Assembly: GCA_002482535.1 (NCBI GenBank)
Contig: DLGE01000001.1
Span: forward strand, 655,513 to 719,512
Reading direction: 5' to 3'
Length of the DNA: 64,000 bases
DNA from: Peptococcaceae bacterium UBA7702
GTDB taxonomy: Bacteria > Bacillota > Dehalobacteriia > UBA7702
Shown here: piece by piece, positions 7,062-16,242 of the stretch
Numbering within the stretch: the first letter of the stretch is position 1
Layout of the letters: the number at the start of each line of letters is the position of its first letter
Made by a program: the position numbers and the translations under genes
The notes under the pieces: generated by a model
What the model was told of the DNA's origin: nothing
The model's input: only the letters and a program-made list of their open reading frames with translations
Databases searched by the model: none

Positions 7062-9174
7062 CTTTGCGGCGCTGCTTTGCCTGCTGACCATCATCGGCAT
7101 CCTGCCGCTGGGCGCGACCGTGGCAAACGCGGCGGAGCTTCCCGCGACCAAGACGGTGAGCGTCACCGTAAAGCTCTCCGGCTCCCGCTCTGCCAGCAAC
7201 TTCCCCGCAACGCAAAGCTATGACGACGGGCAGTATGCGGGCACGCTGACCCGGCAGAACAGTACGCTGAGAAGCGTTGTCCGCGCGACGCCCACCATTA
7301 CCTACACATACCGTTCGGACATCAAATACCCGAACGATAAATCCGCTGCCGGGCAATACAGTTTCCCGTCCACTTATTCGTCCAGCTACTACGATTCGGT
7401 ATCCGGGCAATATTTTCCGGCCACGTTGTCCAAATCCGGCTCCCCATACTTTTCGGGTTCGGTTACGTCTACGACCTTGTATTGGACGCATTACGGGTAT
7501 CAGTACGACCCGATCAACCATACAAAGCTGGGCTACATGTCCAACAATTCCACAACCTATTATGGTGGAAGCCTGCGTTATTCCGACCCGCCGAGGCAGC
7601 CCACCGATTATTACGGGCCGCCCGCCGAGATGGGATTGGGATGGGTACAGTACAAAGCGCCCGAATGGGACGGCGCTTTGCAGGACTCTGAGCAGGAGCC
7701 GTGGCGCTCCCTTTGCATCGCTTACCACGGTGTGGCAAGATTTAAAAACGATACCGGCACTACCTCCAATCGCTATCGCAGACCGGTTCGTATCTTCTAC
7801 CGCCGGACGGCGAACAGCCAGTATATCTATCAAAACTATTCGGGCAATGCTACCGTGACTGACACAGAGATCACCTATACGGGCACAGTCACCCTTAAAA
7901 TGGCCGACCTTACGGTCACAAGCCTTGCCACAAACAAATCGGTCTACGAGGCGGGTGAAACCGTGACGGTGACGGCCACGGTAAAAAACCAAGGGTACAG
8001 CACAGCCAGCAGCTTTATTGTCCGGCTGTCCTCCAGCCCCTCCGTCACCACGCAGAACCGGACAATCTCGCTGGCGGCGGGCGCGTCCACCACGGTGACA
8101 TATACCTTCGCCGCCCCGACCGGTCTTGACAACCAAAGCATTACGCTGACCGTCATGGCGGATGCCAACAACACCATTCAGGAAAGTAACGAAAACAACA
8201 ACGCCCGTTCCACCACCATTGCTGTCAACGCCCTGCGGCCAGATATAGCGGTGGTTGATTCATCTATTACCGACTGGTACGCGGGCAAAACGGTGGTGGT
8301 GTCGGCCACCATGCGAAACCGGACGGCCCAGCCGGTGCCTTCCGTTGCTGTCCGGCTGACGATTGGCGGCGCTTCCTATACGGAGAATATCCCGATTCCC
8401 GGCAACGGCAGCAACCTCGCCGTGTTCAAAATCACGGTGCCATCACCCGGAAATTATACGGTGCGCGTCACCGCCGACCCGGACGGTACGCTGAATGAAA
8501 CGGACGAAAGCAACAACCTCCTGACAAAAACCATTCAGGTCATAGCCGTGCCGGAATCCCTTGTAGCCGACCCCGATGGTGCGGCAATGGAGCAGCGGTA
8601 CAAAACGTATGGGCTGACTGCCGCTCATTCCACGTCATCCTCCAATTACCACACATGGCAGGAAGTCCGTCTGGAAAACGGCGGCTATGTTACGAAAACC
8701 TATTATGCCCGGCTGACCACCGTGTTTGAGATTTTGCCGGACAGCCGCATTGCCAACGCCGACAGTCCCCAAACGATGGAATCCGGGTTTGGCTTCTCCA
8801 TCCAATGCTCAACCGTCCTGACCACCAATTACGATTGCCCGGATAAGCTTGTGGGCACACAGATGTTATGGGTACGTTCCCCGGAAAGCGCCTACGGTCA
8901 GTTATCCGCATGGCAGAATGTACGGGATAGCCTGACAGTGAAAACAGGCGTGGCAGGCGGCACGAACGTTACATGGCAGCTTGCCGTCAATCCGTATTCC
9001 GTCACGGATAGCCGGTTGCATTACACACCGCTTTGGTTCCCGGACGGTGAATACACCGCATGGGCACAGGCGTTCTACGCATGGACGCCGGTGGGCCAGC
9101 TCTATGAGCATAAGACCGACACGCTGACCATTGAGGGCGATATGTACGACCGGATCACCACGGTCAGGAGGTAA
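7042..9174 (+). CDS. Large secreted protein with two CARDB adhesion-type domains
   Basis: A 710-residue secreted protein. A signal peptide (about 1-32, ending ATVANA) is followed by a Tyr/Ser-rich domain (about 35-290). Two CARDB-like Ig-fold domains follow (about 295-400 and 405-500), recognised from the repeated pattern of a hydrophobic start, YEAGETVTVTATVKNQG, and the NNTIQESNENNN / DGTLNETDESNN ends. A C-terminal region (about 505-710) is unassigned. ATG 7042 is preferred because AAGGAGG lies at 7026-7032; it overlaps the upstream gene by 20 bases. No membrane anchor is seen at the C-terminus. A pilus-tip or secreted adhesin role is inferred from context. Confidence 0.7.
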   Translation: MRIMKRSFAALLCLLTIIGILPLGATVANAAELPATKTVSVTVKLSGSRSASNFPATQSYDDGQYAGTLTRQNSTLRSVVRATPTITYTYRSDIKYPNDKSAAGQYSFPSTYSSSYYDSVSGQYFPATLSKSGSPYFSGSVTSTTLYWTHYGYQYDPINHTKLGYMSNNSTTYYGGSLRYSDPPRQPTDYYGPPAEMGLGWVQYKAPEWDGALQDSEQEPWRSLCIAYHGVARFKNDTGTTSNRYRRPVRIFYRRTANSQYIYQNYSGNATVTDTEITYTGTVTLKMADLTVTSLATNKSVYEAGETVTVTATVKNQGYSTASSFIVRLSSSPSVTTQNRTISLAAGASTTVTYTFAAPTGLDNQSITLTVMADANNTIQESNENNNARSTTIAVNALRPDIAVVDSSITDWYAGKTVVVSATMRNRTAQPVPSVAVRLTIGGASYTENIPIPGNGSNLAVFKITVPSPGNYTVRVTADPDGTLNETDESNNLLTKTIQVIAVPESLVADPDGAAMEQRYKTYGLTAAHSTSSSNYHTWQEVRLENGGYVTKTYYARLTTVFEILPDSRIANADSPQTMESGFGFSIQCSTVLTTNYDCPDKLVGTQMLWVRSPESAYGQLSAWQNVRDSLTVKTGVAGGTNVTWQLAVNPYSVTDSRLHYTPLWFPDGEYTAWAQAFYAWTPVGQLYEHKTDTLTIEGDMYDRITTVRR

Positions 9175-9181
9175 ATAGCAT

Positions 9182-9625
9182 ATGGAAATCGCCTTGGGCA
9201 TCCTGATGGATGCTTTTTTTGTTGCCATGCTCGTTTGGTGCGCCTATATGGATATAAAAACGCGCACTATTTCCAATCTGTCTGTTATCCTGCTGCTGTG
9301 CCTGGGACTGGCGCACCTGCTGCTTACGCTGCTGACCGGCGCTGTATGGTGGGTGTACCCTGCGGGACTGGCGCTGTCCGCGCCCTTCTTTGCGTCCTGG
9401 CTAAAAGGGCATATGGGCGGCGGCGACGTGAAGCTCTTAATGGGCATCGGCCTGTATCTGGGACTCATCCATACGCTGTTGGCGTTCGTCCTGATGCTCC
9501 CCTTGCTGGGAGCGCTGGCAATCCATTCATGGAGAAAGACCCGGACGCTGCGACGCTCTATCCCTTTTGCGCCGGTGCTCTCCTTTGGCGCGGGCGGCAT
9601 CATAATCATTAGCTATCTTCTATAA
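9182..9625 (+). CDS. Type IV prepilin peptidase (A24, TadV/CpaA-like)
   Basis: A 147-residue polytopic membrane protein. The two catalytic Asp residues of A24 peptidases are visible: YMDIKTRTI near residue 23 and GGGDVKL near 80. The short form lacks the N-terminal methylase domain, as in TadV/CpaA. It should cleave the leaders of the small pilin-like proteins encoded at 5000, 5279 and 5701. AGGAGG at 9167-9172 supports ATG 9182. It closes the Tad module; the conjugation genes begin 30 bases later. Confidence 0.85.
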   Translation: MEIALGILMDAFFVAMLVWCAYMDIKTRTISNLSVILLLCLGLAHLLLTLLTGAVWWVYPAGLALSAPFFASWLKGHMGGGDVKLLMGIGLYLGLIHTLLAFVLMLPLLGALAIHSWRKTRTLRRSIPFAPVLSFGAGGIIIISYLL

Positions 9626-9654
9626 TGCAAGATTCGTGAAAGGAGATTTGACCC

Positions 9655-10128
9655 ATGCAGGAAGAAGTAGAACACAGAACCGTCACGCTGGCCATCAGCA
9701 CCACCAAGCTCACGGGCCGGGTGCTGAAAGCGGCCATCCGCAAGCTACTGGCTTCGTGGAAAGGCCGGGACAGCCCGAAAATCCCCCATGGGAAACAGAC
9801 GGTCAAGCAGTTAATCGGCCAGAACGCCGGTGTATCCAATATCGAAGTGACCGACAGCAACATCAAAAGCTTTGAGCGCGTAGCTCGCAAGTACGGCGTA
9901 GATTTCGCTGTAAAAAAAGATGCGTCGGTGCGCCCGCCCAAGTTTCTTGTCTTTTTCAAGGCGCGGGACGCCGATGCGCTGACCGCCGCGTTTCAGGAGT
10001 TCACCGCCAAAACGGTGCGCAAAACGGAGCGTCCTTCCGTTCTCGCCCAACTCCGAAAGTTCAAAGAGCTTCTGAAAAACAGCGTGATTGATAAGGTGAA
10101 GCGTCGGGAACAGGAGCAGACGCGATGA
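9655..10128 (+). CDS. PcfB-like (DUF3801) conjugation protein
   Basis: A 157-residue basic protein of the PcfB/DUF3801 family, which in pCF10 and in ICEs works with the VirD4-like coupling protein at the membrane. Recognised from the sequence block around GKQTVKQLIGQNAGVSNIEV, the ARKYGVDFAV segment, the Lys-rich FLVFFKARDADALT and its place directly before the coupling protein. It overlaps the next gene by ATGA. The ribosome binding site AAAGGAG is at 9639-9645. No membrane helix is visible. Family assignment is good; the biochemical role is known only from homologues. Confidence 0.8.
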   Translation: MQEEVEHRTVTLAISTTKLTGRVLKAAIRKLLASWKGRDSPKIPHGKQTVKQLIGQNAGVSNIEVTDSNIKSFERVARKYGVDFAVKKDASVRPPKFLVFFKARDADALTAAFQEFTAKTVRKTERPSVLAQLRKFKELLKNSVIDKVKRREQEQTR

Positions 10129-11897
10129 AAACAACGATCAAAAAACTGCTTCCCAACCTGCCTTACCTGTTTATCGGCCTGTTTGCCACCAATCTCGGTG
10201 AGGCGTGGCGACTGGCATCCGGTGCGGATTTCAGCGCGAAGCTGCTGCATATTTTAGACGGCCTTGCCGCCGCATTCCGAAACCCGCTGCCCAACTTCTA
10301 CCCCGGCGACCTGCTCATCGGCCTGCTGCTGGCCGCCGCCCTCCGGCTGGCGGTATATGTGAAGGGCCGCAACGCCCGGAAATTCCGTAAAAACGTAGAG
10401 TATGGCTCCGCGCGCTGGGGAACGGTCAAGGACATCCAGCCCTACATTGACCCTGTTTTTGAAAACAACGTCATCCTGACGCAGACCGAACGGCTCACCA
10501 TGAACAACCGCCCCAAAGACCCACGGACGGCGCGGAACAAAAATGTGCTGATCGTGGGCGGTTCTGGCAGCGGCAAGACCCGCTTTGTCTTGAAGCCGAA
10601 CCTCATGCAGTGCCACAGCTCCTATGTCGTGACAGATCCCAAAGGCAGCGTTGTGGTGGAATGCGGAAAGCTGTTGCAGCGCAAGGGATACCGCATCAAA
10701 ATCCTAAACACCATCAATTTCAAAAAGTCCATGCACTACAATCCATTCGCTTATATCCACAGCGAAAAGGACATTTTGAAACTGGTCACGACCCTGATTA
10801 CCAACACCAAGGGCGAGGGTAAGCCCTCCGACGATTTTTGGGTGAAAGCGGAAACCTTGCTCTATACGGCGCTTATCGGTTATATCCATTACGAAGCGCC
10901 GCAGGAAGAACAGAATTTTGCCACGCTCATTGAGTTTATCAACGCCTCGGAAGTCCGGGAGGATGATGAGGAATTTGAGAATCCGGTTGACCTGATGTTC
11001 AAGGAGCTGGAGAAGAAGAATCCGAACCACTTTGCCGTCCGGCAGTATAAGAAATACAAGCTGGCGGCGGGCAAAACAGCAAAAAGCATCCTGATTTCCT
11101 GCGGCGCGAGGCTTGCGCCCTTTGACATTCAGGAGCTGCGCGAGCTGACAGCTTATGACGAGCTGGAGCTGGACACCCTGGGCGACCGCAAGACGGCTCT
11201 GTTCATCATTATTTCCGACACCGACGATACGTTCAATTTTTTAGTATCTATGGCCTATACCCAGCTTTTCAACCTGCTGTGCGAAAAAGCTGATGATGTA
11301 TACGGCGGCAGGCTCCCGGTGCATGTGCGCTGCCTGATCGACGAATGCGCGAATATCGGGCAGATACCCAAGCTGGAAAAGCTTATGGCGACCATCCGCA
11401 GCCGGGAAATATCGGCTTGTCTGTTTTTACAGGCGCAAAGCCAGCTCAAAGCGATTTATAAGGACAACGCTGATACCATTACGGGTAACTGCGACAGCGC
11501 CATTTTCCTGGGCGGCAAGGAGCGCACCACCTTAAAGGAGCTGTCCGAAACTTTAGGAAAGGAGACGATAGACCTCTACAACACCTCCGAGAACCGGGGA
11601 CGCGAAAAGTCTTACGGCCTCAGTTATCAGAAGCTGGGAAAGGAGCTGATGAGCATGGATGAGCTGGCCGTCATGAGCGGTGGCAAGTGCGTCTTCCAGC
11701 TTCGGGGCGTAAGGCCCTTTCTCTCGGAGAAGTACGACATCACCAAGCATCCAAATTACAAGTATCTGTCCGACGCCGACCCTAAAAACACGTTCAGCAT
11801 CGAAAAGTATCTTTCCACCAGACTAAAACCTAAGCCGGATGAGGTTTATGATGTATACGACATCGACCTCTCCGACGAACCGGAAGCCGTCCAGTGA
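10125..11897 (+). CDS. virD4: VirD4/PcfC-type coupling protein (T4CP)
   Basis: A 590-residue ATPase that links the relaxosome to the secretion channel. Two N-terminal membrane segments (about 9-25 and 58-82) come first, then the VirD4/TraG domain with Walker A GGSGSGKT (residues 145-152) and the block SYVVTDPKGSVVVECGKLL. The region RCLIDECANIGQIPKLEKL is the Walker B and following signature, and FLQAQSQLKAIY is also typical. The C-terminal tail is acidic (ISL/DEPEAVQ-type end), as in many substrate-receiving coupling proteins. It overlaps pcfB by ATGA and is followed by the Maff2 gene. Length and motifs are complete. Confidence 0.95.
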   Translation: MKTTIKKLLPNLPYLFIGLFATNLGEAWRLASGADFSAKLLHILDGLAAAFRNPLPNFYPGDLLIGLLLAAALRLAVYVKGRNARKFRKNVEYGSARWGTVKDIQPYIDPVFENNVILTQTERLTMNNRPKDPRTARNKNVLIVGGSGSGKTRFVLKPNLMQCHSSYVVTDPKGSVVVECGKLLQRKGYRIKILNTINFKKSMHYNPFAYIHSEKDILKLVTTLITNTKGEGKPSDDFWVKAETLLYTALIGYIHYEAPQEEQNFATLIEFINASEVREDDEEFENPVDLMFKELEKKNPNHFAVRQYKKYKLAAGKTAKSILISCGARLAPFDIQELRELTAYDELELDTLGDRKTALFIIISDTDDTFNFLVSMAYTQLFNLLCEKADDVYGGRLPVHVRCLIDECANIGQIPKLEKLMATIRSREISACLFLQAQSQLKAIYKDNADTITGNCDSAIFLGGKERTTLKELSETLGKETIDLYNTSENRGREKSYGLSYQKLGKELMSMDELAVMSGGKCVFQLRGVRPFLSEKYDITKHPNYKYLSDADPKNTFSIEKYLSTRLKPKPDEVYDVYDIDLSDEPEAVQ

Positions 11898-11943
11898 GGC
11901 GGTTTTTTCATGTGTCAATAAAACAAAAAACGGAGGTAACATT

Positions 11944-12159
11944 ATGGATTTCTTTAACAGCGCGGTAGACGTATTGCAAACTCTCGTAATTGCCCTGGGC
12001 GCGGGACTCGCCATTTGGGGCGCGATTAACCTTCTCGAAGGTTACGGAAACGATAATCCGGGCGCAAAAAGCCAGGGCATGAAACAGCTCATGGCTGGCG
12101 GCGGCGTGGCCCTGATCGGCCTTGTACTGGTGCCTCTGCTCTCCGGCCTGTTCGGTTGA
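11944..12159 (+). CDS. Maff2-family small membrane protein (VirB2-like)
   Basis: A 71-residue protein with two hydrophobic helices (about 10-27 and 48-70) separated by a polar loop containing EGYGNDNPGAKSQGMKQL. Maff2 proteins occupy this position in Clostridia ICEs and look like the VirB2 pilin/channel subunit. An upstream in-frame ATG at 11839 lies inside the coupling-protein gene; the ribosome binding site GGAGG at 11932-11936 supports ATG 11944. It is probably co-transcribed with the VirB6-like gene 17 bases downstream. Confidence 0.85.
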   Translation: MDFFNSAVDVLQTLVIALGAGLAIWGAINLLEGYGNDNPGAKSQGMKQLMAGGGVALIGLVLVPLLSGLFG

Positions 12160-12176
12160 TCGGCGGGTAAACGGTT

Positions 12177-13046
12177 ATGCAAAGCATCATCGACAAAATT
12201 GCCGAATGGCTGAAAGACATTCTGATTGACGGCATTGTGGGAAATTTGTCGGGGATGTTCGATAACGTCAACACACAAGTTGGCGAAATCGCGGGTGAAG
12301 TGGGCAAGACGCCGCTGCAATGGAACAGCGGCGTCTTTTCCATGATCCAGACCCTCTCCGAAACGGTCATCATCCCCATTGCCGGACTGATACTGGCCTT
12401 TGTGATGTGCTATGAGCTGATCCAAATGGTCATAGACAGAAATAACCTGCACGACATGGACACCTGGATGTTCTTTAAGTGGGTGTTCAAAACCTTTGTG
12501 GCTGTGCTGCTCGTCACCAATACCTTTAATATCATCATGGGTGTGTTCGACGTGGCGCAGCATGTAGTCAACCAAAGCGCGGGCATCATCATATCCGACG
12601 CCGGAATCGATCTTGCCAGCGCGATACCAGATATGGAAACGCGCTTGCAGGCGATGGAATTAGGCCCGCTTTTCGGGCTGTGGTTCCAAAGCATCTTCGT
12701 GGGCATCACCATGAAGGCGCTGTCCGTCTGTATCTTCATCATCATTTATGGGAGGATGCTGGAAATCTACCTCATGACCTCACTCGGCCCGATTCCTCTT
12801 GCTACGATGGTCAACCGGGAATGGGGCGGCATGGGGCAAAACTACCTGAAATCCCTGCTGGCGCTGGGTTTCCAAGCCTTTCTCATCATGGTCTGCGTGG
12901 GCATCTATGCGGTGCTGGTACAGAATATCGCAACGGAAACCGATATCATCGCGGCAATATGGGCCTGTATGGGCTACACGGTGCTGCTGTGCTTCACGCT
13001 TTTCAAAACCGGAAGCCTTTCAAAAGCTATTTTTAATGCGCATTAA
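12177..13046 (+). CDS. TrbL/VirB6-like conjugative channel protein
   Basis: A 289-residue polytopic membrane protein. An amphipathic N-terminal region (IIDKIAEWLKDILIDGIVGN) is followed by about six hydrophobic segments, including ETVIIPIAGLILAFVMCYEL and ALSVCIFIIIYGRMLEIYL. The RDGWGG-type motif common to VirB6/TrbL-like proteins appears as VNREWGGMGQNYLKSLLALG. It would form part of the inner-membrane channel of the T4SS. The gene lies between Maff2 and PrgI as expected for this ICE family. Confidence 0.8.
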   Translation: MQSIIDKIAEWLKDILIDGIVGNLSGMFDNVNTQVGEIAGEVGKTPLQWNSGVFSMIQTLSETVIIPIAGLILAFVMCYELIQMVIDRNNLHDMDTWMFFKWVFKTFVAVLLVTNTFNIIMGVFDVAQHVVNQSAGIIISDAGIDLASAIPDMETRLQAMELGPLFGLWFQSIFVGITMKALSVCIFIIIYGRMLEIYLMTSLGPIPLATMVNREWGGMGQNYLKSLLALGFQAFLIMVCVGIYAVLVQNIATETDIIAAIWACMGYTVLLCFTLFKTGSLSKAIFNAH

Positions 13047-13063
13047 CGGAGGTGATCAATGCA

Positions 13064-13471
13064 ATGCAGGATAAATTAGATCAATTATTTGAGCGGCTGA
13101 ATGAAAACCTCGCGGAGTTCAGGGCAAAATGGGCGGCCATGAGCAGCGACGCGCTGATCGACAGCTCCCGCGAAATTACAGCTTTTAAAGACGCCCATTA
13201 CTATCTGACGGAAAGTCACGGCTTTGGACCGGAGGAAGCAGATTATCTGCTGCTGTTCCAAAACCCTTTGCAGGTTGTCGCGGACAAGTGGCTGGAGAGA
13301 ACAGAAGATTTGAGTGATTTCAGCTTCGCACTGAATGAGGTGTTCGACAAGCAAGACGCGCTGCGGGATTATGATCTAAAAGAAAAGCCGTCTGTATTAG
13401 AAAAGCTTCGAAGCGCCGCCAGTTCTGCCGTCAAGCCCGGACACCCCTCCAGAGAACAGGAGGTGCGGTAA
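13064..13471 (+). CDS. Small acidic ICE protein, DUF3848-like
   Basis: A 135-residue soluble protein starting MQDKLDQLFERLNENLAEFR. The pattern of an N-terminal helix with a conserved Trp, then a mid-protein ITAFKDAHYYLTE block and LSDEQA-like segment (GPEEADYLLLFQNPLQVVADKW), resembles DUF3848 proteins of ICEs. The in-frame GTG at 13052 sits inside the ribosome binding site (GGAGG 13048-13052), so ATG 13064 is chosen. It stops exactly before the prgI start. The function of the family is unknown; its place inside the T4SS operon suggests a linked role. Confidence 0.5.
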   Translation: MQDKLDQLFERLNENLAEFRAKWAAMSSDALIDSSREITAFKDAHYYLTESHGFGPEEADYLLLFQNPLQVVADKWLERTEDLSDFSFALNEVFDKQDALRDYDLKEKPSVLEKLRSAASSAVKPGHPSREQEVR

Positions 13472-13867
13472 ATGGCTTACGTTCCCGTTCCCAAAGACCT
13501 GACAAAAATCAAAACCAAGGTGATGTTCAATCTCACCAAGCGGCAGCTCATCTGCTTCAGCCTTGCGGCTGTAGCGGGGATTCCGCTGTTCTTTCTGCTT
13601 AAAGCCCATACCAGCGTGAGCGCGGCGGCCCTGATGATGGTGTTGTCCATGCTCCCGTTTCTCATGTTCGCTCTGTACGAAAAGAACGGTCAGCCCCTTG
13701 AGGTGCTGCTGCGGCATATCATTCAGGCGCGATTTATGCGCCCAAAGCAAAGACTGTATCGGACGGACAACTTCTATGCCGTTCTCGACCGGCAAACTCA
13801 GCTCGACAAGGAGGTAAAAGCCATTGTTACAGGAAAAGAAAAAGCACGCCGCGCCCGAAAAGCCTGA
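13472..13867 (+). CDS. prgI: PrgI-family (VirB3-like) T4SS protein
   Basis: A 131-residue protein with the typical PrgI start MAYVPVPKDLTKIKTKVMFN, then two membrane helices (about 28-45 and 50-70) and a cytosolic C-terminal part ending in a basic tail. PrgI is the VirB3 counterpart of Gram-positive T4SSs and precedes the VirB4 ATPase here as usual. The ribosome binding site AGGAGG is at 13459-13464. The next gene begins inside its 3' end and overlaps by 44 bases. Confidence 0.88.
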   Translation: MAYVPVPKDLTKIKTKVMFNLTKRQLICFSLAAVAGIPLFFLLKAHTSVSAAALMMVLSMLPFLMFALYEKNGQPLEVLLRHIIQARFMRPKQRLYRTDNFYAVLDRQTQLDKEVKAIVTGKEKARRARKA

Positions 13868-16238
13868 CCACAGGCTGTCCCGCGCGGAAAATAAACAGAT
13901 CGCCGCCGCCATACAGCGTGCCCGGGGCAACCCGAAGGAAATATCGGCGCAGCAGTCCATCCCGTACCTTCGTATGTACCCGGACGGCATCTGCCAGGCG
14001 ACGGACACTCTATATACCAAGACCATTCAGTTTCAGGACATCAACTACCAGCTTGCGCAGAATGAGGATAAAACAGCCATCTTTGAGGGCTGGTGCGATT
14101 TCCTCAATTATTTTGACAGCTCCATCCGCTTTCAGTTTTCCTTTTTGAACCTGAGCGCCAGCGTGGAGGATTTTGAGCGGAGCATTTTCATTCCGCCCCA
14201 GCGCGATGATTTTGACAGCATCCGTACCGAATACTCGGATATGCTCAAAACCCAGCTTGCCCGGGGCAACAACGGTCTGACCAAAACCAAGTTCATTACC
14301 TTCGGTATCGAAGCGGACGGCATCCGCATGGCAAAGCCCCGGCTGGAACGTATCGAGAACGATATTCTCAATAACTTCAAGAGGCTGGGCGTGGCCGCCG
14401 TTTCGCTTTCCGGCATGGAACGGCTGCGGCTGCTACACAACGTATTCCATATGGACGGAAATGAAAAATTCCTGTTCGATTGGAACTGGCTGACTCCCTC
14501 TGGCCTTTCCACCAAGGACTATATCGCCCCGTCCTCCTTTGAATTTAAGGAAACGCGTGTATTCCGTATGGGCAAAAAGATGGGTGCTGTATCTTTCTTG
14601 CAAATCCTCGCGCCGGAACTCAACGACCGGCTGCTGGCGGAATTTCTGGATATGGAAAGCAGCCTGATCGTCACCATGCACATCCAGTCCATCGATCAAA
14701 ACGCGGCTATCAAGACCATCAAGCGTAAAATCACCGATCTGGATTCCATGAAGATTCAGGAACAGAAAAAAGCCGTGCGCTCCGGCTACGACATGGACAT
14801 TATCCCCTCCGATCTCGCCACCTACGGCGGGGAGGCGAAAAAGTTGCTGCAAGACTTGCAAAGCCACAACGAGCGTATGTTCCTTGTGACCTTCCTTGTA
14901 TTGAACACAGCGGACGGCAAGCGGCGGCTTGGAAACAACGTGTTTCAGGCGAAGGGCATCGCGCAGAAATATAACTGCCAGCTTGTGCGGCTGGATTTTC
15001 AGCAGGAACAGGGCCTGATGTCCTCCCTCCCGCTGGGGGCCAATCAAATCGGCATCCAGCGCGGGCTGACCACCTCCAGCACGGCGATCTTTGTGCCGTT
15101 TACGACGCAGGAATTGTTTCAGCAGGGCGGCGAAGCCTTGTACTACGGACTGAACGCCCTTTCCAATAACCTCATTATGGTGGACAGGAAGCTGCTTAAA
15201 AACCCCAACGGCCTGATTCTGGGCACACCGGGCAGCGGCAAATCCTTTTCAGCCAAGCGGGAAATTACGAACGTCATCCTTATTACAAAAGATGATGTGA
15301 TCATCTGCGATCCCGAGGGCGAATATTATCCGCTTGTGGCGCGTCTGCGCGGACAGGTCATTAAAATCTCCCCCACCAGCACCGACTATATCAATCCGAT
15401 GGACTTGAACCTCAACTATTCCGAGGAAGATAACCCGCTGACGCTGAAATCTGACTTTATTTTGTCTCTGTGCGAGCTGATCGTCGGCGGCAAGGAGGGC
15501 TTGCAGCCCATTGAGAAAACGGTGATCGACCGCTGCGTCCGGCTGGTGTACCGGGATTACCTTGCCGACCCGAAGCCGGAGAACATGCCCATTCTGGAGG
15601 ATTTGTATAACGAACTACGGCGGCAGGATGAAAAAGAGGCGCAGTACATCGCCACGGCGCTGGAAATCTACGTCACCGGCTCCCTCAACATATTCAATCA
15701 CCGCACCAACGTGGACATCCAAAACCGGCTCGTCTGCTACGACATCAAGGAATTGGGCAAGCAGCTTAAAAAGCTGGGGATGCTCATTGTGCAGGACCAG
15801 GTGTGGAACCGCGTTACCGCCAACCGCGCCGAGGGAAAATCGACCCGCTACTATATTGATGAGTTCCATTTGCTCTTAAAAGAGGAACAGACGGCGGCGT
15901 ACAGCGTGGAAATCTGGAAGCGTTTTCGTAAGTGGGGCGGCATCCCGACAGGGATCACACAGAACATCAAGGACCTGCTGGCTTCCCGTGAAATCGAGAA
16001 TATCTTTGAAAACAGCGACTTCATTTACATGCTCAATCAGGCCAGCGGCGACCGCCAGATTTTAGCCAAGCAGCTCAATATCTCTCCGTACCAGCTTTCC
16101 TACGTGACCCATTCTGGCGAGGGTGAAGGGCTGCTGTTTTACGGCAATATCATCTTGCCCTTTGCGGATAAGTTCCCCAAAAATACTGAGCTGTACCGCA
16201 TCATGACCACGCGCCCTAATGAAAAGTACGAGGGGTGA
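13824..16238 (+). CDS. virB4: VirB4-type conjugation ATPase (TraC/TrsE-like)
   Basis: An 804-residue ATPase that energises the T4SS. Walker A is GTPGSGKS (residues 467-474), followed by the strand-Asp block DDVIICDPEGEYYPLVARL. Walker B is in STRYYIDEFHLLLKEEQT and the downstream motif is GGIPTGITQNIKDLL. The start is TTG 13824: AAGGAGG at 13808-13814 lies nine bases upstream. The protein begins MLQEKKKHAAPEKPDHRLSR and overlaps prgI by 44 bases. No later ATG has a comparable site. The family's N-terminal regions are all present, so it looks intact. Confidence 0.94.
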   Translation: MLQEKKKHAAPEKPDHRLSRAENKQIAAAIQRARGNPKEISAQQSIPYLRMYPDGICQATDTLYTKTIQFQDINYQLAQNEDKTAIFEGWCDFLNYFDSSIRFQFSFLNLSASVEDFERSIFIPPQRDDFDSIRTEYSDMLKTQLARGNNGLTKTKFITFGIEADGIRMAKPRLERIENDILNNFKRLGVAAVSLSGMERLRLLHNVFHMDGNEKFLFDWNWLTPSGLSTKDYIAPSSFEFKETRVFRMGKKMGAVSFLQILAPELNDRLLAEFLDMESSLIVTMHIQSIDQNAAIKTIKRKITDLDSMKIQEQKKAVRSGYDMDIIPSDLATYGGEAKKLLQDLQSHNERMFLVTFLVLNTADGKRRLGNNVFQAKGIAQKYNCQLVRLDFQQEQGLMSSLPLGANQIGIQRGLTTSSTAIFVPFTTQELFQQGGEALYYGLNALSNNLIMVDRKLLKNPNGLILGTPGSGKSFSAKREITNVILITKDDVIICDPEGEYYPLVARLRGQVIKISPTSTDYINPMDLNLNYSEEDNPLTLKSDFILSLCELIVGGKEGLQPIEKTVIDRCVRLVYRDYLADPKPENMPILEDLYNELRRQDEKEAQYIATALEIYVTGSLNIFNHRTNVDIQNRLVCYDIKELGKQLKKLGMLIVQDQVWNRVTANRAEGKSTRYYIDEFHLLLKEEQTAAYSVEIWKRFRKWGGIPTGITQNIKDLLASREIENIFENSDFIYMLNQASGDRQILAKQLNISPYQLSYVTHSGEGEGLLFYGNIILPFADKFPKNTELYRIMTTRPNEKYEG

Positions 16239-16242
16239 TCGT

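Noticed and set aside
6988..8136. A 382-residue open frame on the minus strand across the CARDB gene.
   Set aside because: It is antisense to a gene with a signal peptide and repeated CARDB motifs. The product is low-complexity and no start site is supported.
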